This document shows, piece by piece, positions 34,285 to 45,318 of a DNA stretch of 64,000 nt. The first letter of the stretch is position 1. Each line of letters begins with the position of its first letter. Source of the DNA: Hygrophila difformis (lineage: Eukaryota; Streptophyta; Magnoliopsida; Lamiales; Acanthaceae). The DNA is taken from assembly GCA_030278955.1 (NCBI GenBank), contig JAOANR010000004.1, forward strand, positions 21,832,976 through 21,896,975. The letters are read 5' to 3'. Under the pieces are notes generated by a model. That model saw only the letters and a list, made by a program, of their open reading frames with translations, was not told where the DNA came from and did not search any database. Made by a program: the position numbers and the translations under genes.

Positions 34285-37200
34285 TGTAACACCCCGGTTT
34301 TTGGTCACCCAGGTCGGGATGTCACCGCCACACCTCCCTAGCAAGACACGGTTTCTCCGAGCTTGCTAAGGAGATGCAAGGCTATGGTTTTTCAGAATTT
34401 AAACATTCAAACAGCCCATTTGTATATAATTTAAAAATTAATACATCAAAGTTGCAGCGGAAAATAATATTTACATAAGAACAATGCAGCGGAATTTAAA
34501 TATAGCCAACACGGCCAGAATACGGGTTAAACAGGCCCGTTCATGCAATTTCTAGTCTAACGTAACATTTAAAAATAAATTGTTTCCCCAAACTTCCCAT
34601 GAATGCATATGATGATGCATATTCTTCAGCTCTGAAATAAACAGGGAAATAAAAATGGTTTGGTCAGCACTACGTGCTGAGTAAGTTACCACAAACATGA
34701 TTATGAGGTTTCAAAGCCTTTAATTAAATTTAAAAACATGTGCATAATATCCATGATTTAATTTATCCAACTAATAATAATTTAATTGCGTATTTTAAAA
34801 GACAAGGGTTTCCATAAGATCATAAATCAACAACATGATAAAATAATCGCAAGACATAATTTAAAGGCATAATTTAAATAAGGAAACTATTTAAGTATTT
34901 CAGGATTTCACTATCCCTCTTTTATTCGATATAATCTAGTATAATTTATTCTTGGGGAATCGAACCCGCAAGAAAACAAACAATCGCCCTTGGGGAATCG
35001 AACCCGCAAGAGCTCACATACATCCTAGGGAATCGAACCCGTAGGAATCAACACATATTCTGGGGAATCGAACCCGCAGAAAGACACACCCTGGGGAATC
35101 GAACCCGCAAGGTTTGACACGGACATCCTGGGGAATCGAACCCGCAGGAGAACATACAATCGCCCTTGGGGAATCGAACCCGCAAGAACTCAAACACACC
35201 CTGGGGAATCGAACCCGCAAGGTTTGACACAAACATCCTGGGGAATCGAACCCGCAGGTCAAACAAGTTTCGCAAATTTCACGAGTTTCATCAAGAGTTC
35301 AAGATTTGACTCGGTCAACCACAGTTTAATCTAAAATCCGTCTAAAATCAGATTTAATTTCAAAAATTCCGAAATTTCGCGTCTGACTCCAAAACGTCAA
35401 GATCTACAACTTTCGTGTTTTAACTTTTTCAATCCGAGATACCTAAATAGGTCAAAAACACTAATTTTCACAGAAGTATAAATCTGTCCGAATTTCCTAG
35501 GTCACAGTTTAGAGATTTCGAATTCTACCATAGCAAATCAACTCCAAAATTAACGAAATTTGACAGAGATCATCTTAGGACATATATCTACAAGTTTCAT
35601 GTTCAGCAAAAGATCTAACTCATCCTATTTCTATTGTCAAAAACGCCAACAAGTTCGGGCCAAGAATCTGTCAAGATTTCAAGATCCACATCCTAGCAGT
35701 TCGGTTTCGGGTGGATTTCATATATCAAATCATCACGAAAAATTCTGAAACTTTACGGAGGTGTTCTTAACGCATAGATCTACAACTCTTATGTTCAACG
35801 CTAAGCCTAGATCGGTCTAGATCCAAGGTAGAAATCACCGACAAGTTCGAACTAAAGTTCTGTCACCGTTTCAAGATCTAAACTCAAGGCAGGTCTGTTT
35901 GTGGTTGTTTTCGGATATCAAAACATGATGAAAAATTATGAAAATTTTACAGTACATAGATCTATGTCTTAGGAACGTTTTTCGTGTTTTAAGTTTTTCC
36001 GTTTGAAGTCGTTTTAAGGTTCGGAAAAATTAGACAAAACTGTTGCGCCGTTAAAAATCACATATGGACAGATTTACGAAAGATTTGCTCAAGTTTCTAG
36101 ATTTGAATATTTTTACTACTCCCAAAACCGTGTAAGCGTTAACTTACAGATTTACGGATGTCTCGGCTCGATGATTCGGAGGCGTGGCTTCCACGTTCTT
36201 CGTTCTCCCTCCGAGATCCTTCGTTTTTCCTCAACGCGTCCGGATCGGGGTTTAGAATAGGAAAGAGATTTAATTAGGATTCGTTTTCGAATCTTGAATG
36301 GAAAAGAATGGACAAGAATGGTTCGAATCTTACCCCGATGATCGAAGACTCCTAATTTTCGTCCAAGTCAGTCCCTTGATTCGGTTTTGTGCCTCCGACG
36401 ACTCCGGAATTAGGGTTTTGTGTGTAGAGAGATTTCGTAGGGTTTTGTAAAGATGTTCGGGGCTCCCAAGAGGGTTTATTTATAGATATTTAAGACCTAG
36501 GGCGTCCAAGATCTGACCCCAAGCGTCTTGAGTCGAGATATGTTCAACCGAAAGTCGAAAAATCCGCGTTCGGGCAAGAAAATCGCGGAACGGCCGCAAC
36601 TGCCAAGTGGCGCGCTCTTGGCGCGGTGAACCCCTAAAGACCGCGCGGCGACCGCGCCGTCCTGGCCTGGACTTCGGTCTGGGCCGGGTCGTGTGATCCG
36701 TCGGGCGTTTCCTCCTCTCTTTCGGACTTCTATCCCTCTATGTTCCCGGATTCGGATTTCCGGGGTATCTTCGGGCTCCGATTCCTATCTTGATTTTACT
36801 CGGATCTAAATTTATGTTTGGACTCGAGTTATTGAGTCCATCGGTGTTGGGTTACCGTGTAACCATTTATTCGATTAAATTGTCTTCGGCTTCCCGGGTT
36901 CTTGGAATTTTGATTCCTTTTTAATTTAAATTTCATTTCTCATCTTTTATGATTCTTTATCCCTTTATCATGTTTATTATATTTATTTATTTATTTATTT
37001 TATTTATTGCATTTATTTTATGTTGGAAAATTCTCGGGTATTACAGTCTACCCTCCTTAAGAATCAACTTCGTCCTCGAAGTTGTGTTTCGACTTTTCTC
37101 GTGCTAAAGTCTTTTGTTTGTTTTATTATTTTGTGACTGAACTTAGAATTAAAACTTCTAAGCTGCCTACGTACCCGGTGAAGGGATCAAGCCATAACGT

Positions 37201-37328
37201 AGTTCAAAACAATTTGAAGTTGTTTAGTATATATATATCTATATATATATATATATATATATATATTTTTATTCAGGATACATCTTATCGAGTTGAACTC
37301 CAAAAATAAATTATTACGGGGTATCACA
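34285..37328 (-). repeat. Element 2 5' LTR
   Basis: Carries the same parts as the other LTR: T-arm-like array 34946-35263, TATA 36485-36475, GC-rich block, (TA)n tract 37208-37266. An LTR-internal second TGTAATACCCGAG start preceded by a purine tract lies at 37045 (minus), 282 bp inside the LTR. Confidence 0.9.
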
Positions 37329-37333
37329 AGAAG

Positions 37334-40300
37334 GTTCTTCACCCCTTAAGGGTTAGGTAGGTAGTGTAGTTAGTTAGTTTATTTTCATGCTTGTAATGTA
37401 GTTGTATTGCTTGTGAGTTTAGTTTATTTTTCATAGAAGCTTGTTACCACCCTTAGGGTAGCCATTTCCATAAACTTTAAATGTTTTGTAGTTAAAATGA
37501 ACCCTACCTTCAAGCCAATGAATGGTTTTAGGGTTATTCACTGCTTTCAAGTGTCAATACAAGAAGAATCCAGAAATGGGTTTTCATTTCAAGTGTTTGG
37601 CATTTATTTAATGCTTTCCTTAGCAATAAATGGTAGAATGTTTGTTTGTTTCAACTAGGTTACATTTATTATGTCCTAGTTGACTTACATTCTTAATAAA
37701 TGTATGCTAGTGGGTTTTTGGCTTGATTTTACACCTTAGAGACTCAAATAAGTGCTCTTAGGTTTTAGGCAATCTTAGGCTTGTTAGAATTTATTTTCAT
37801 GCTATTCAGTTGCTGTTTTAGTCTCTTTTATTAGCTTATTGTTGCCTTAGATAATGTAGGTGTTCTTATTTTTAAGCCTGTGTTCTTATTTGTTCAGTAG
37901 ATGTTTAAGTTTTTGATCTTTGATTGCTTGTTTGTAGTTTAAGGTTTGTTTCATACCAGTACCTGTTAGCCACGTAACCTAGGTCTATTTTCCTTAAAAA
38001 CACTCATTAGTGTGGCTGTGAGGTGACATTGATGTGAAATGAAGGATTTGGTAAATCTTATCCATCATGAACCACACAATGTAAACCGAACCTGCACTTA
38101 TGAGAGAAAAGACATGCAATTCGATTTGAGGCAATTCGGTCTAGGCCGAATTGCCCATGAGAATGGAATTGCATGGCAAAAATTTTTGTTGAATGCTTTA
38201 CCTAAAAATTTATATGCAATTCGATCTAGGCAATTCAGTCTATACCGAATTGCCCATGAGACCGAATTGCATAGCAAAAAGTGTTGTCTTCATGTGGTTT
38301 TCTAAGCAATTCGGTCTAGATAAGTCGGTTTAGACCGAATTACTCTTATAGACCGAATTGGCTTTGGAAACCTCATTGTATGCATTCCATCCCCTCATGC
38401 TTTAGTTTATTTTCTCTGTCTTACCAATTCGAATTGTCCAAATTCGGTCTATACCGAATTCAATTGGCAATTCGAATTAACCTCATTTTGGAGTTAATGC
38501 CTTAGCCAAATTTGAGTGAAGGAATGACTTCATCAATTCGAATTGTCCGATTCGGTTTAGACCGAATTGCTTGACAATTCGAATTAGAGGATGCATCATG
38601 ACGTTACAAGGATTAATTGGGTATGGTGTTACTTCATACCTCATGCATCCTCAATTCGGTCTCTTTTGCATTTTGCCCAATAGACCGAATTGCTTTCTTC
38701 CTTCTATTTTAAAACTCCAAAAATATTTTATTTCAAGAGTTGTGTAAGTTGCATGGGTGTATTGGGCCTAGGCCCATCACATCAAATTTTATCCATTGCA
38801 CATCTCAAACCATCAGTGTCTAATTATTGTGTGATTAACACTCACTCAATGCCAAAAACATTTTCTTAATTTTGTTTATTTTCTCTTTCATTGTGTGTAT
38901 GAACAACTAGTAAGAAATATATCAGACTAATGTTGGCGGGTATTCCCACACGGATAACTAGCTCGTATTCTGAGTATTAATTACTAGTTGTTATTTTGCA
39001 TGGTCTGGATAGTGGTCGGTGGAAGCCTTGGCGGTTCGTCCATCCGGGATTATGACAGCTGCTCAGCTGACTCCTATCCGGATACAGTTTTCTTTTCATT
39101 ATCTTAATTTCAAACCTGAATCTAGAGCTGTAGTAATGATAGATGATATATGCCAATGTCATCTAGTAATTATTACAGTAATAGAACATGTGGGTTTTCA
39201 TCCAGATTCACAGATAGTGAAGTCTAAGATGACGGCGGCAACCGTTGTTTAAGATCATCTGCTGTCTAAAATCATTTCGCCTTAATAATTAGGTTAACTG
39301 GACCACAGATAACTGCAATCCAATTAACCCTAATTATTTCGTCATCTCTTCAGCCATTTTCTTCTTATCTCAGGCTAATTCATCTTTGTGTATCAAATTC
39401 TGTCTAACCCCACCATATATTTTGGGGCAATTTATTTTACTTCTCATATACATGTATGCATGATATTATTATGTAGATATTGTGGTCTATAATATTTTGG
39501 AGATCCTTCTCTGTGGACATAGAAGTCTTGATTCAAATCAGATGCTGCACAATAAATTTCCACAAAAATCACTTTATAAAATCCGGATCTGAGTAAGGGA
39601 TAAATTCGACAGTTATGACTAATTCATCTTCTACTGGGGGTTGATTTTGAGAACTTAGAAGCAGAGTCAGCGATTAGGTCTCTCCTAGACTGAAAGGATC
39701 TGTGTTTTAATTGAGATTTTAGTACCTGTTTAGGGAATGATTTTCAAATATCTATTTGCTTCTCAAAATTGCTGTGTGTTGGAAATCTTGTGTTAAGTAT
39801 TGCATCGAATCAGTGTCCACTTGGATTCGGATAAGATGTGATAATTAATATTAGAGGAACAACATATAGGCCTTGGTTAATTTCTAAGGTAAGGTTGAGT
39901 ATTCTTTCAACTACTATCTTCTCTCACCAAAGCCTAAAATTGAGTCTTGAGTGAGTACATTCGGAATAAACCTTCATAGGTCTGTTCCACTCATGTTTGT
40001 AACTCATAACTAACCGAATGTTATAAGCCCTGCGGCTTACTGATGTTTGGGAAGTTCTAAATCTGCATCTGGTCACCAAGACCAGGGGCTCTTTTATACT
40101 AACGGATTGTGATGATCTTTTAAAAGACTTCCGAGTGATAGGTTTTTAAATGCTTTCTTTACTGCTTTCTTTACCGCTTCCTTTAAAATGCTTTCATAGA
40201 GGTCACTCGGAAAAATTAGAGATGTGTCTGCCGGTTGTAAGGTTTAAGAGTTATGGATTAGTTCGGAGTTAGACTTGGACTTTGGGTGTGACAAGGGGGA

Positions 40301-40934
40301 CGATAGGAGTACTTGGCATATCAACTAATGATATGTTAGGTGTTGCTTGTCCACCACATATGACTAACATACTCTTGCAAGGCATTGCAAGGGGAGTTAT
40401 TAATCTGTGGTATCTTAGGAATTGTGATCTTAAGAGCATGTAAATTCTCACTGTAAGCACCTGTCTGTTAAAGGGAACATAGTGCAGAAAGCATGAGAGT
40501 TAGCTAACTAACGAACTACCCCAAACAAATATCTGTGTATTAAAATGGAAGTCTAATTGTGTTTCAATCTGAATCTTGTCCAATCTTTATTTTTTTCTCC
40601 CTGTCTCTTCTGTCACTTTTTAATTCGCTTTCGTAGAATAATTTTATTTGCTTTCCTAGCATAATTTTTATCGCTTTCTTAGAATAGATTTAATTGTTTT
40701 TTTTAGATCAATTTATCATGCTTTGTAGAATAATTTCACTGCTTTCATAGTTTAGTTTGAATTATTGTCAAGTAGTTGTTAGAAATCAATGCAAGACTTG
40801 ACTCGAGTAACCGAGTGGAAAATCTTAGTAAACGACGTGGGCCCTGCTTCTATCGCACATCCTACAGAGAACGATCCGGTCTTACTATAAATTACTGCAA
40901 TTTTTGACACTGTGCGCTTTCGGGGGCACAGTTT
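37334..40934 (+). mobile_element. Element A 5' LTR, second segment
   Basis: Sequence continues from 30536 once element 2 and one AGAAG are removed. It includes a second CAATTCGG palindrome array (38090-38700) and a 12-bp inverted repeat AACAACTAGTAA (38903-38914 with its complement near 38978). It ends at a possible LTR terminus GGGGGCACA (40926-40934). No gene. The LTR end is tentative because the other LTR is not in the window. Confidence 0.45.
38090..38700 (+). repeat. CAATTCGG palindrome array, second block
   Basis: At least six imperfect to perfect palindromes built from CAATTCGG, a 4-6-nt loop and CCGAATTG (the best spans 38131-38154). Same motif as in the U3 block at 29965-30385. Confidence 0.85.
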
Positions 40935-41534
40935 CTTAACACGAGTAATAAAAACGTGACAACCTATAATATATCCCTAATCCCAACTCCATCTTCATAA
41001 ATTGGTTTTACTGAATAAAATTGGAACCCAGGATTATGATTTTTCAGAAAATACTCATATAAGTGGGAATGTGTTAAAAGTTTCATGGCAAGGATCTTCA
41101 TGACATGAAACTATGATAAGTTTCATGATGCAAATTACCGGGGACTTTCAGTGTGACAGACTGAAGGCCAAGATTTAACTATTTATCCCGGCTGCACCGT
41201 GAAAGTTGTCAAAAGTTTCATGCCGGGGAGGACCACAGTGCTGTTTGAAATCAGAGTACCCCACATGAGTAATAAAAAGTGAAATATATCCTTAGACCCA
41301 TTCCCCATGAATCGTAACTCTTTTCTTTTAATAAATTTAACTTGGGATATTTTAGAAATACTCGTGTAGGAAATTGTCAAAAGTTTCATAGCGCCGTTGC
41401 CGGGGAGATTGCAGCGTCGTTTACTAAGAGAACTACACTCCTGATTTACTCATAGATAGTGTTTATATATATTCTTGAACCATTACTAACCTGGGGGTTG
41501 TGCAGGTGCTGTCAAGTCTTGATATAAACTGCTT
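40935..41534 (+). promoter_or_regulatory. Element A leader with duplicated segment and Asp-tRNA primer site
   Basis: TAGCGCCGTTGCCGGGGA at 41389-41406 differs by one base from the complement of the plant tRNA-Asp 3' end, the Athila/Tat primer. The context AAAAGTTTCAT also occurs at 41076 and 41213 beside decayed primer-like sequence (CATGCCGGGGAGGA), and GAGTAATAAAAA recurs at 40944 and 41266, so the leader holds a partial tandem duplication. A splice-acceptor-like TTGTGCAG (41500-41507) precedes the gag ATG. Confidence 0.65.
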
Positions 41535-43176
41535 ATGCAAAGGAGAAAGGCCACATTGCCTGAGCTACCGTTCGATCTAGAAATAGAAAGGACCGCTCGC
41601 CAACTGAGGGCGCAAGCCAGACGAGGGAAAGAGCAGGAAGCCCGGACTCGTACCTCACCCGAAACCACAAGCAGTGACATATCCGATATGGCAGAGAACC
41701 AAGACATTCCCCCGGTCTTGCCATTAGACCAACCACCCAATAATCCTGGTAATGGAGCTGATGGGGGTACGGTAGAACACCCGAATCGTGCAAACGAGGA
41801 GGAAGATCTACCTAATCCAAATCAGCAACAATATCAGCAGTTCCACCAACAACCACCACCCCCTAACCAATATAACCAAAAAAACCAAAATATGCCAAAC
41901 CAGCAATACCAGAACCAAGCCTTCAATCAGGACCAATTCCAAAACAACCCTCATGATCCCGATAATATTTTTCAACAGAATCCCAACTACCACCAGCAGT
42001 ATCAAAACCAACCAGAGCAAGGAAATCAACAGCAGCAAGCAGCAGCTGATTTTATGCAGCCCATCGTGGAGCCCTACTTGGATAGGCCTGGGAGAGCACA
42101 ATTCCCTGCACGCAATTTTGAGCTCAAACCGGCACTCATCAACTTGGTGCAGAACAACCAATTTTGCGGTGCAAATCATGAGGATCCCCATGATCATCTC
42201 CAAACCTTCCTGGAGCTCTGCGACACAATAAAAAATCAGGGAGTCTCACCTGATGCTATAAGACTAATGTCGTTTCCCTTTTCTTTGTTTAGTGGTGCCA
42301 GGGATTGGTATAAATCATTGCCCATAAATCAGAGGAGTACCTGGGCAGATTTGGTGAGGAGTTTTCTGTTAAAGTATTTTCCTGAATCTAAGATAGACGA
42401 AGGATGAGAGAAAATTAGAGAGTTCAAGATGAAGCCGGACGAGTCATTGTATGACGCAAAGGAAAGATTCGCCAGCCTTTTGAGGCGATGCCCCCAACAC
42501 GGATACCAACCGTGGGAGCAACTGAGGAAATTCTATGGAGGACTCACCCATCCATGGAGAATGATGTTGGACGCTGCAGGCGGAAGACATTTACTCCATT
42601 TGCCCATGGATCAAGCCTGGGAAAAGATTGAGACAATGTCTGTCAACAGATCTGTGTTGAACAGCAGAGATAAGAAGGCGGACCCTCCTAGAAAAGTTTT
42701 TGCTGTAAGTGAAGGAAAAACAGATTTTGAAAAATTGCAGGAACAGGTAGCTGCAATACAGCTAGGACAGGAGAAAGGAAAGGGAGCATGTACTTCTCAG
42801 GCAGGAGCCTCATCTGGCCAAATGCAAGCACAACAATCGGGAGCAATTTGTGGGCTATGTCAGGGACCACATCCAACTGACACATGCCAACAACTAGCTA
42901 CCGAAAGCTGCAATTACGCAGGGAACTACCAGAACCGCCACCCCAACCTCTCCTATTCCAACAACAATGCACTCAATGCGCATTTGTTGACACAGCCAAA
43001 CCAGCCTAACCAGTTTGCAAACCAGAACCTTCAGCAGAACTTCAGACCTCAGAATCAAGGATTCGTTCAGCAGAGAGTTCAGAACTTCCAGAACCAGAAC
43101 CAGAACTTTCAACCCCATATCCAACAGATGCCCAATCAAAACCAAGGCCAGAATTTCCAAAATTTCCAATCCCAAC
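41535..43176 (+). pseudogene. Element A gag, 5' part (interrupted by element B)
   Basis: Gag forms the particle shell and packages the RNA. The ATG at 41535 is in a plausible position after the leader. Residues about 85-190 are Gln/Asn/Pro-rich. Then a retrotransposon gag domain follows (LQTFLELCDTIK, FSLFSGARDWYKSLP, LVRSFLLKYFP). A TGA at 42405 interrupts the frame, which continues as ERFASLLRRCPQHGY and LRKFYGGLTHPWRMMLDAA. A CX2CX3HX4C knuckle (CGLCQGPHPTDTC) follows, then another Gln/Asn-rich tail. Element B is inserted at 43176; the same frame resumes at 60639 after the duplicated CCAAC. Dead by stop and insertion. Confidence 0.85.
43172..43176. repeat. Target-site duplication CCAAC of element B, left
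   Basis: Repeated at 60634-60638 after the 3' LTR. Confidence 0.9.
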
Positions 43177-45193
43177 TGATGCACCCTGTGAAACCACATT
43201 TAAATAAGCTTAAATTATGATAAAATGAACCTAAATTGCATGCATGAGATCCTATTTTACTGCTTTTTAGTGTATAATTCTTGTGGTTTGTAAATATTAA
43301 TAAGACTGATTAAATTGAGCTTATTTGAGCTCAATTTACCTTGTTTTATGCTTTTTAATAAGACTTTGGCAATTCTAAGACATTGCAATGATGTTTCAGG
43401 CATTAAAATGAAGAAAGACGATGTTCGGAGAACAAAAGATGTCAAGTTCGGATTTTTCAACACTGGACTGTGCCCAGAATGCGCCGCATAGGCATGTCGG
43501 CGCCCAAATTGAGCCCTGAGCGCCACATCAGGCGCCGCGTCAACACTTGGGAAAATTTCGGATGGAAAAAGCTTCAGGATGCGCCGCATAAGCTGGGTGG
43601 CGCCTAAAATGGTCTCCGAGCGCCGCAAAATGCGCCGCATACAGAAATTTGGAAAATCGTCGTTATGCGCCGCAGCTTCTTGGTGGCGCCTAAAACCTCT
43701 TCCGAGCGCCACATTAGGCGCCACAGTCGCGGTTGAGCAGTTTCTTAACCTCCCGAACTCGGTTTTAAACACCGTTTTCTTCATTTCTTCGATATCCAGA
43801 CTCATAATTTCGAACAAAAACACTCTGTAAACATCTGCTAATGGGAGAAGAAGGCCGGAAACACAAAATCATGCCGGAGGAATGCATCAAGGACGTGGTT
43901 CTGGGCGTGTTCTTCCTATTCTAGGTGTTGCCTTTCTTTTTCTTGCATTGTAATGAATTGAAATTGCCTCTAAATGTAATCTGCTATTATGTTTCGAATT
44001 TGTAGACGGATTTCTGTGTTGTTCGTGTTAAGAGTGATCTAGAACGGGAGTTCAGAATCACTTTGAAGTACGAATTCATCTTTTATGGAAGTAATATAAA
44101 GTGTCGATGTTTTCTTATGTAATCTGGATAATCTGCTATTGTGATATAATCTGTCTAATCTGATTTAAGTGCCATTCTGCCTGAATTGTAGAAGTGAATT
44201 TTATGTTTTGGTGTAATATGCTTTTTAATCGATTAGAATGGATTAATCTGTAATGGAATCAGAATTTGTATTATGATTGTATGTCAGATGCCTGCAATTT
44301 GATCGACCTTTTGTGTTTTTATCAAATCTGTTATTCAGAATATTAATCTGCTAAAAGCCTGACTGATCGATCAATCTGTATTATCTATTTTTAGTAATCT
44401 GGCATTAATTCTAATATGTCTGCATTTTAATATTATTAATTAAATCCAGTTTACCATGTTTTATTATTATTTTACCATAATTATTAGATTATTTACACTG
44501 TTTTGCATAATTTAAATGTTAGAATCTAATTCATAAATTCTGCTTTGCGAAATCGGGAGATAAAAAGTAGAATTAATATTTTAGTACCGGAATTGGGAAT
44601 AAATTACATTAAAAATGGATTCTGGCATGTGCACAATGATTTGGGAAATGAAAAGTGCCTATTAATTGCTATAGGAAAATTTGTATGCTTGGGAAAGACT
44701 CAAATTTAGGCCTAGAATAATGATTGCAAAATGTTAGATAATCTAATCAGCTTCCATGAAGTCCGTTTAAGCATAATTTGGAATTTTTAGTAGATTATTA
44801 TATTTTTAATCTTTATAAAAATATTTAAATTTAAGAAATTGATTTTTAGAACATTGGGAAATGTCAAATTATTACACAATTTCTATTTTATAATAAAGAT
44901 GGCAATATTTAAAATATTACAAGCAACTCCCATTAGTATTTTTATTAATTAAAACTTTAATTTGCTTTATTTTAATTTAATGTCACTGTTTTTAATTTAA
45001 ATCAGCACTAGAATTAAACAAATCCTTTTCAAAATATAAAATATATTAAATAAACTTAAAACAATTAAAATATTCTCCAGAATGAATTAATATTCTGAAT
45101 TCCCTTGGGTTCGACCCGGTATTCACCGGTTTTTATTACTTGATGACAACCATCCGCTTGTGGTAAAATATGAGTAGTGAAAATCACCCATCA
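43177..45193 (+). repeat. Element B 5' LTR
   Basis: GCGCC hairpin array at 43480-43740, then a CT-rich leader-like segment with ATCTGCTAATGGG, then AT-rich sequence containing repeated AATCTG motifs (44120-44420). Ends CACCCATCA. The minus-strand frame across the array (43823-43257) is not a gene. Confidence 0.9.
43480..43740 (+). repeat. GCGCC hairpin array in element B LTR
   Basis: Three units of a roughly 90-bp module, each with GCGCCGCA at the left and GGCGCC at the right of an imperfect stem, followed by GAGCGCCRCA. Repeated at 58920-59180 in the 3' LTR. Confidence 0.8.
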
Positions 45194-45199
45194 AGTTTT

Positions 45200-45217
45200 T
45201 GGCGCCGTTGCCGGGGA
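45200..45217 (+). promoter_or_regulatory. Element B primer-binding site (tRNA-Asp)
   Basis: TGGCGCCGTTGCCGGGGA, six bases after the LTR, is the complement of the 3' end of plant tRNA-Asp with CCA, the typical Athila/Tat primer. Confidence 0.9.
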
Positions 45218-45318
45218 ATTTGTTGTGAATTTTTAATTGTTTTTAGTTTATTAATTTAAATCTATTAAGTTAAATATTAATTTAACTGTTACTTATTTTA
45301 TTTTATTTTATACTTGCA

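Larger units (their letters stand above)
30537..37328 (-). mobile_element. Element 2: miniature-interior chromovirus relative (LARD-like), inserted in element A LTR
   Basis: Minus-strand orientation: 5' LTR 37328-34285 (3044 bp), internal region 34284-33576 (709 bp), 3' LTR 33575-30537 (3039 bp), target duplication AGAAG (30532-30536 and 37329-37333). On the minus strand the LTR begins TGTGATACCCC and ends GGGGTGTTACA. The interior holds only primer sites, a short triplicated TTCGCCAAGATTCTAAG-type repeat, and a polypurine tract; there is no coding capacity. I noted at least 15 LTR-LTR mismatches, so it is older than element 1. Shared LTR-end, primer-site and polypurine features link it to element 1. 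Confidence 0.9.

Noticed and set aside
31200..35265. Segmental duplication of a host region
   Set aside because: The repeat pair is the two LTRs of element 2: it is bounded by TG/CA ends, primer site, polypurine tract and AGAAG duplication.
43257..43823. 188-codon minus-strand frame, repeated at 58697-59263
   Set aside because: It lies across the LTR hairpin array, has no family features, and duplicates only because the LTR does.
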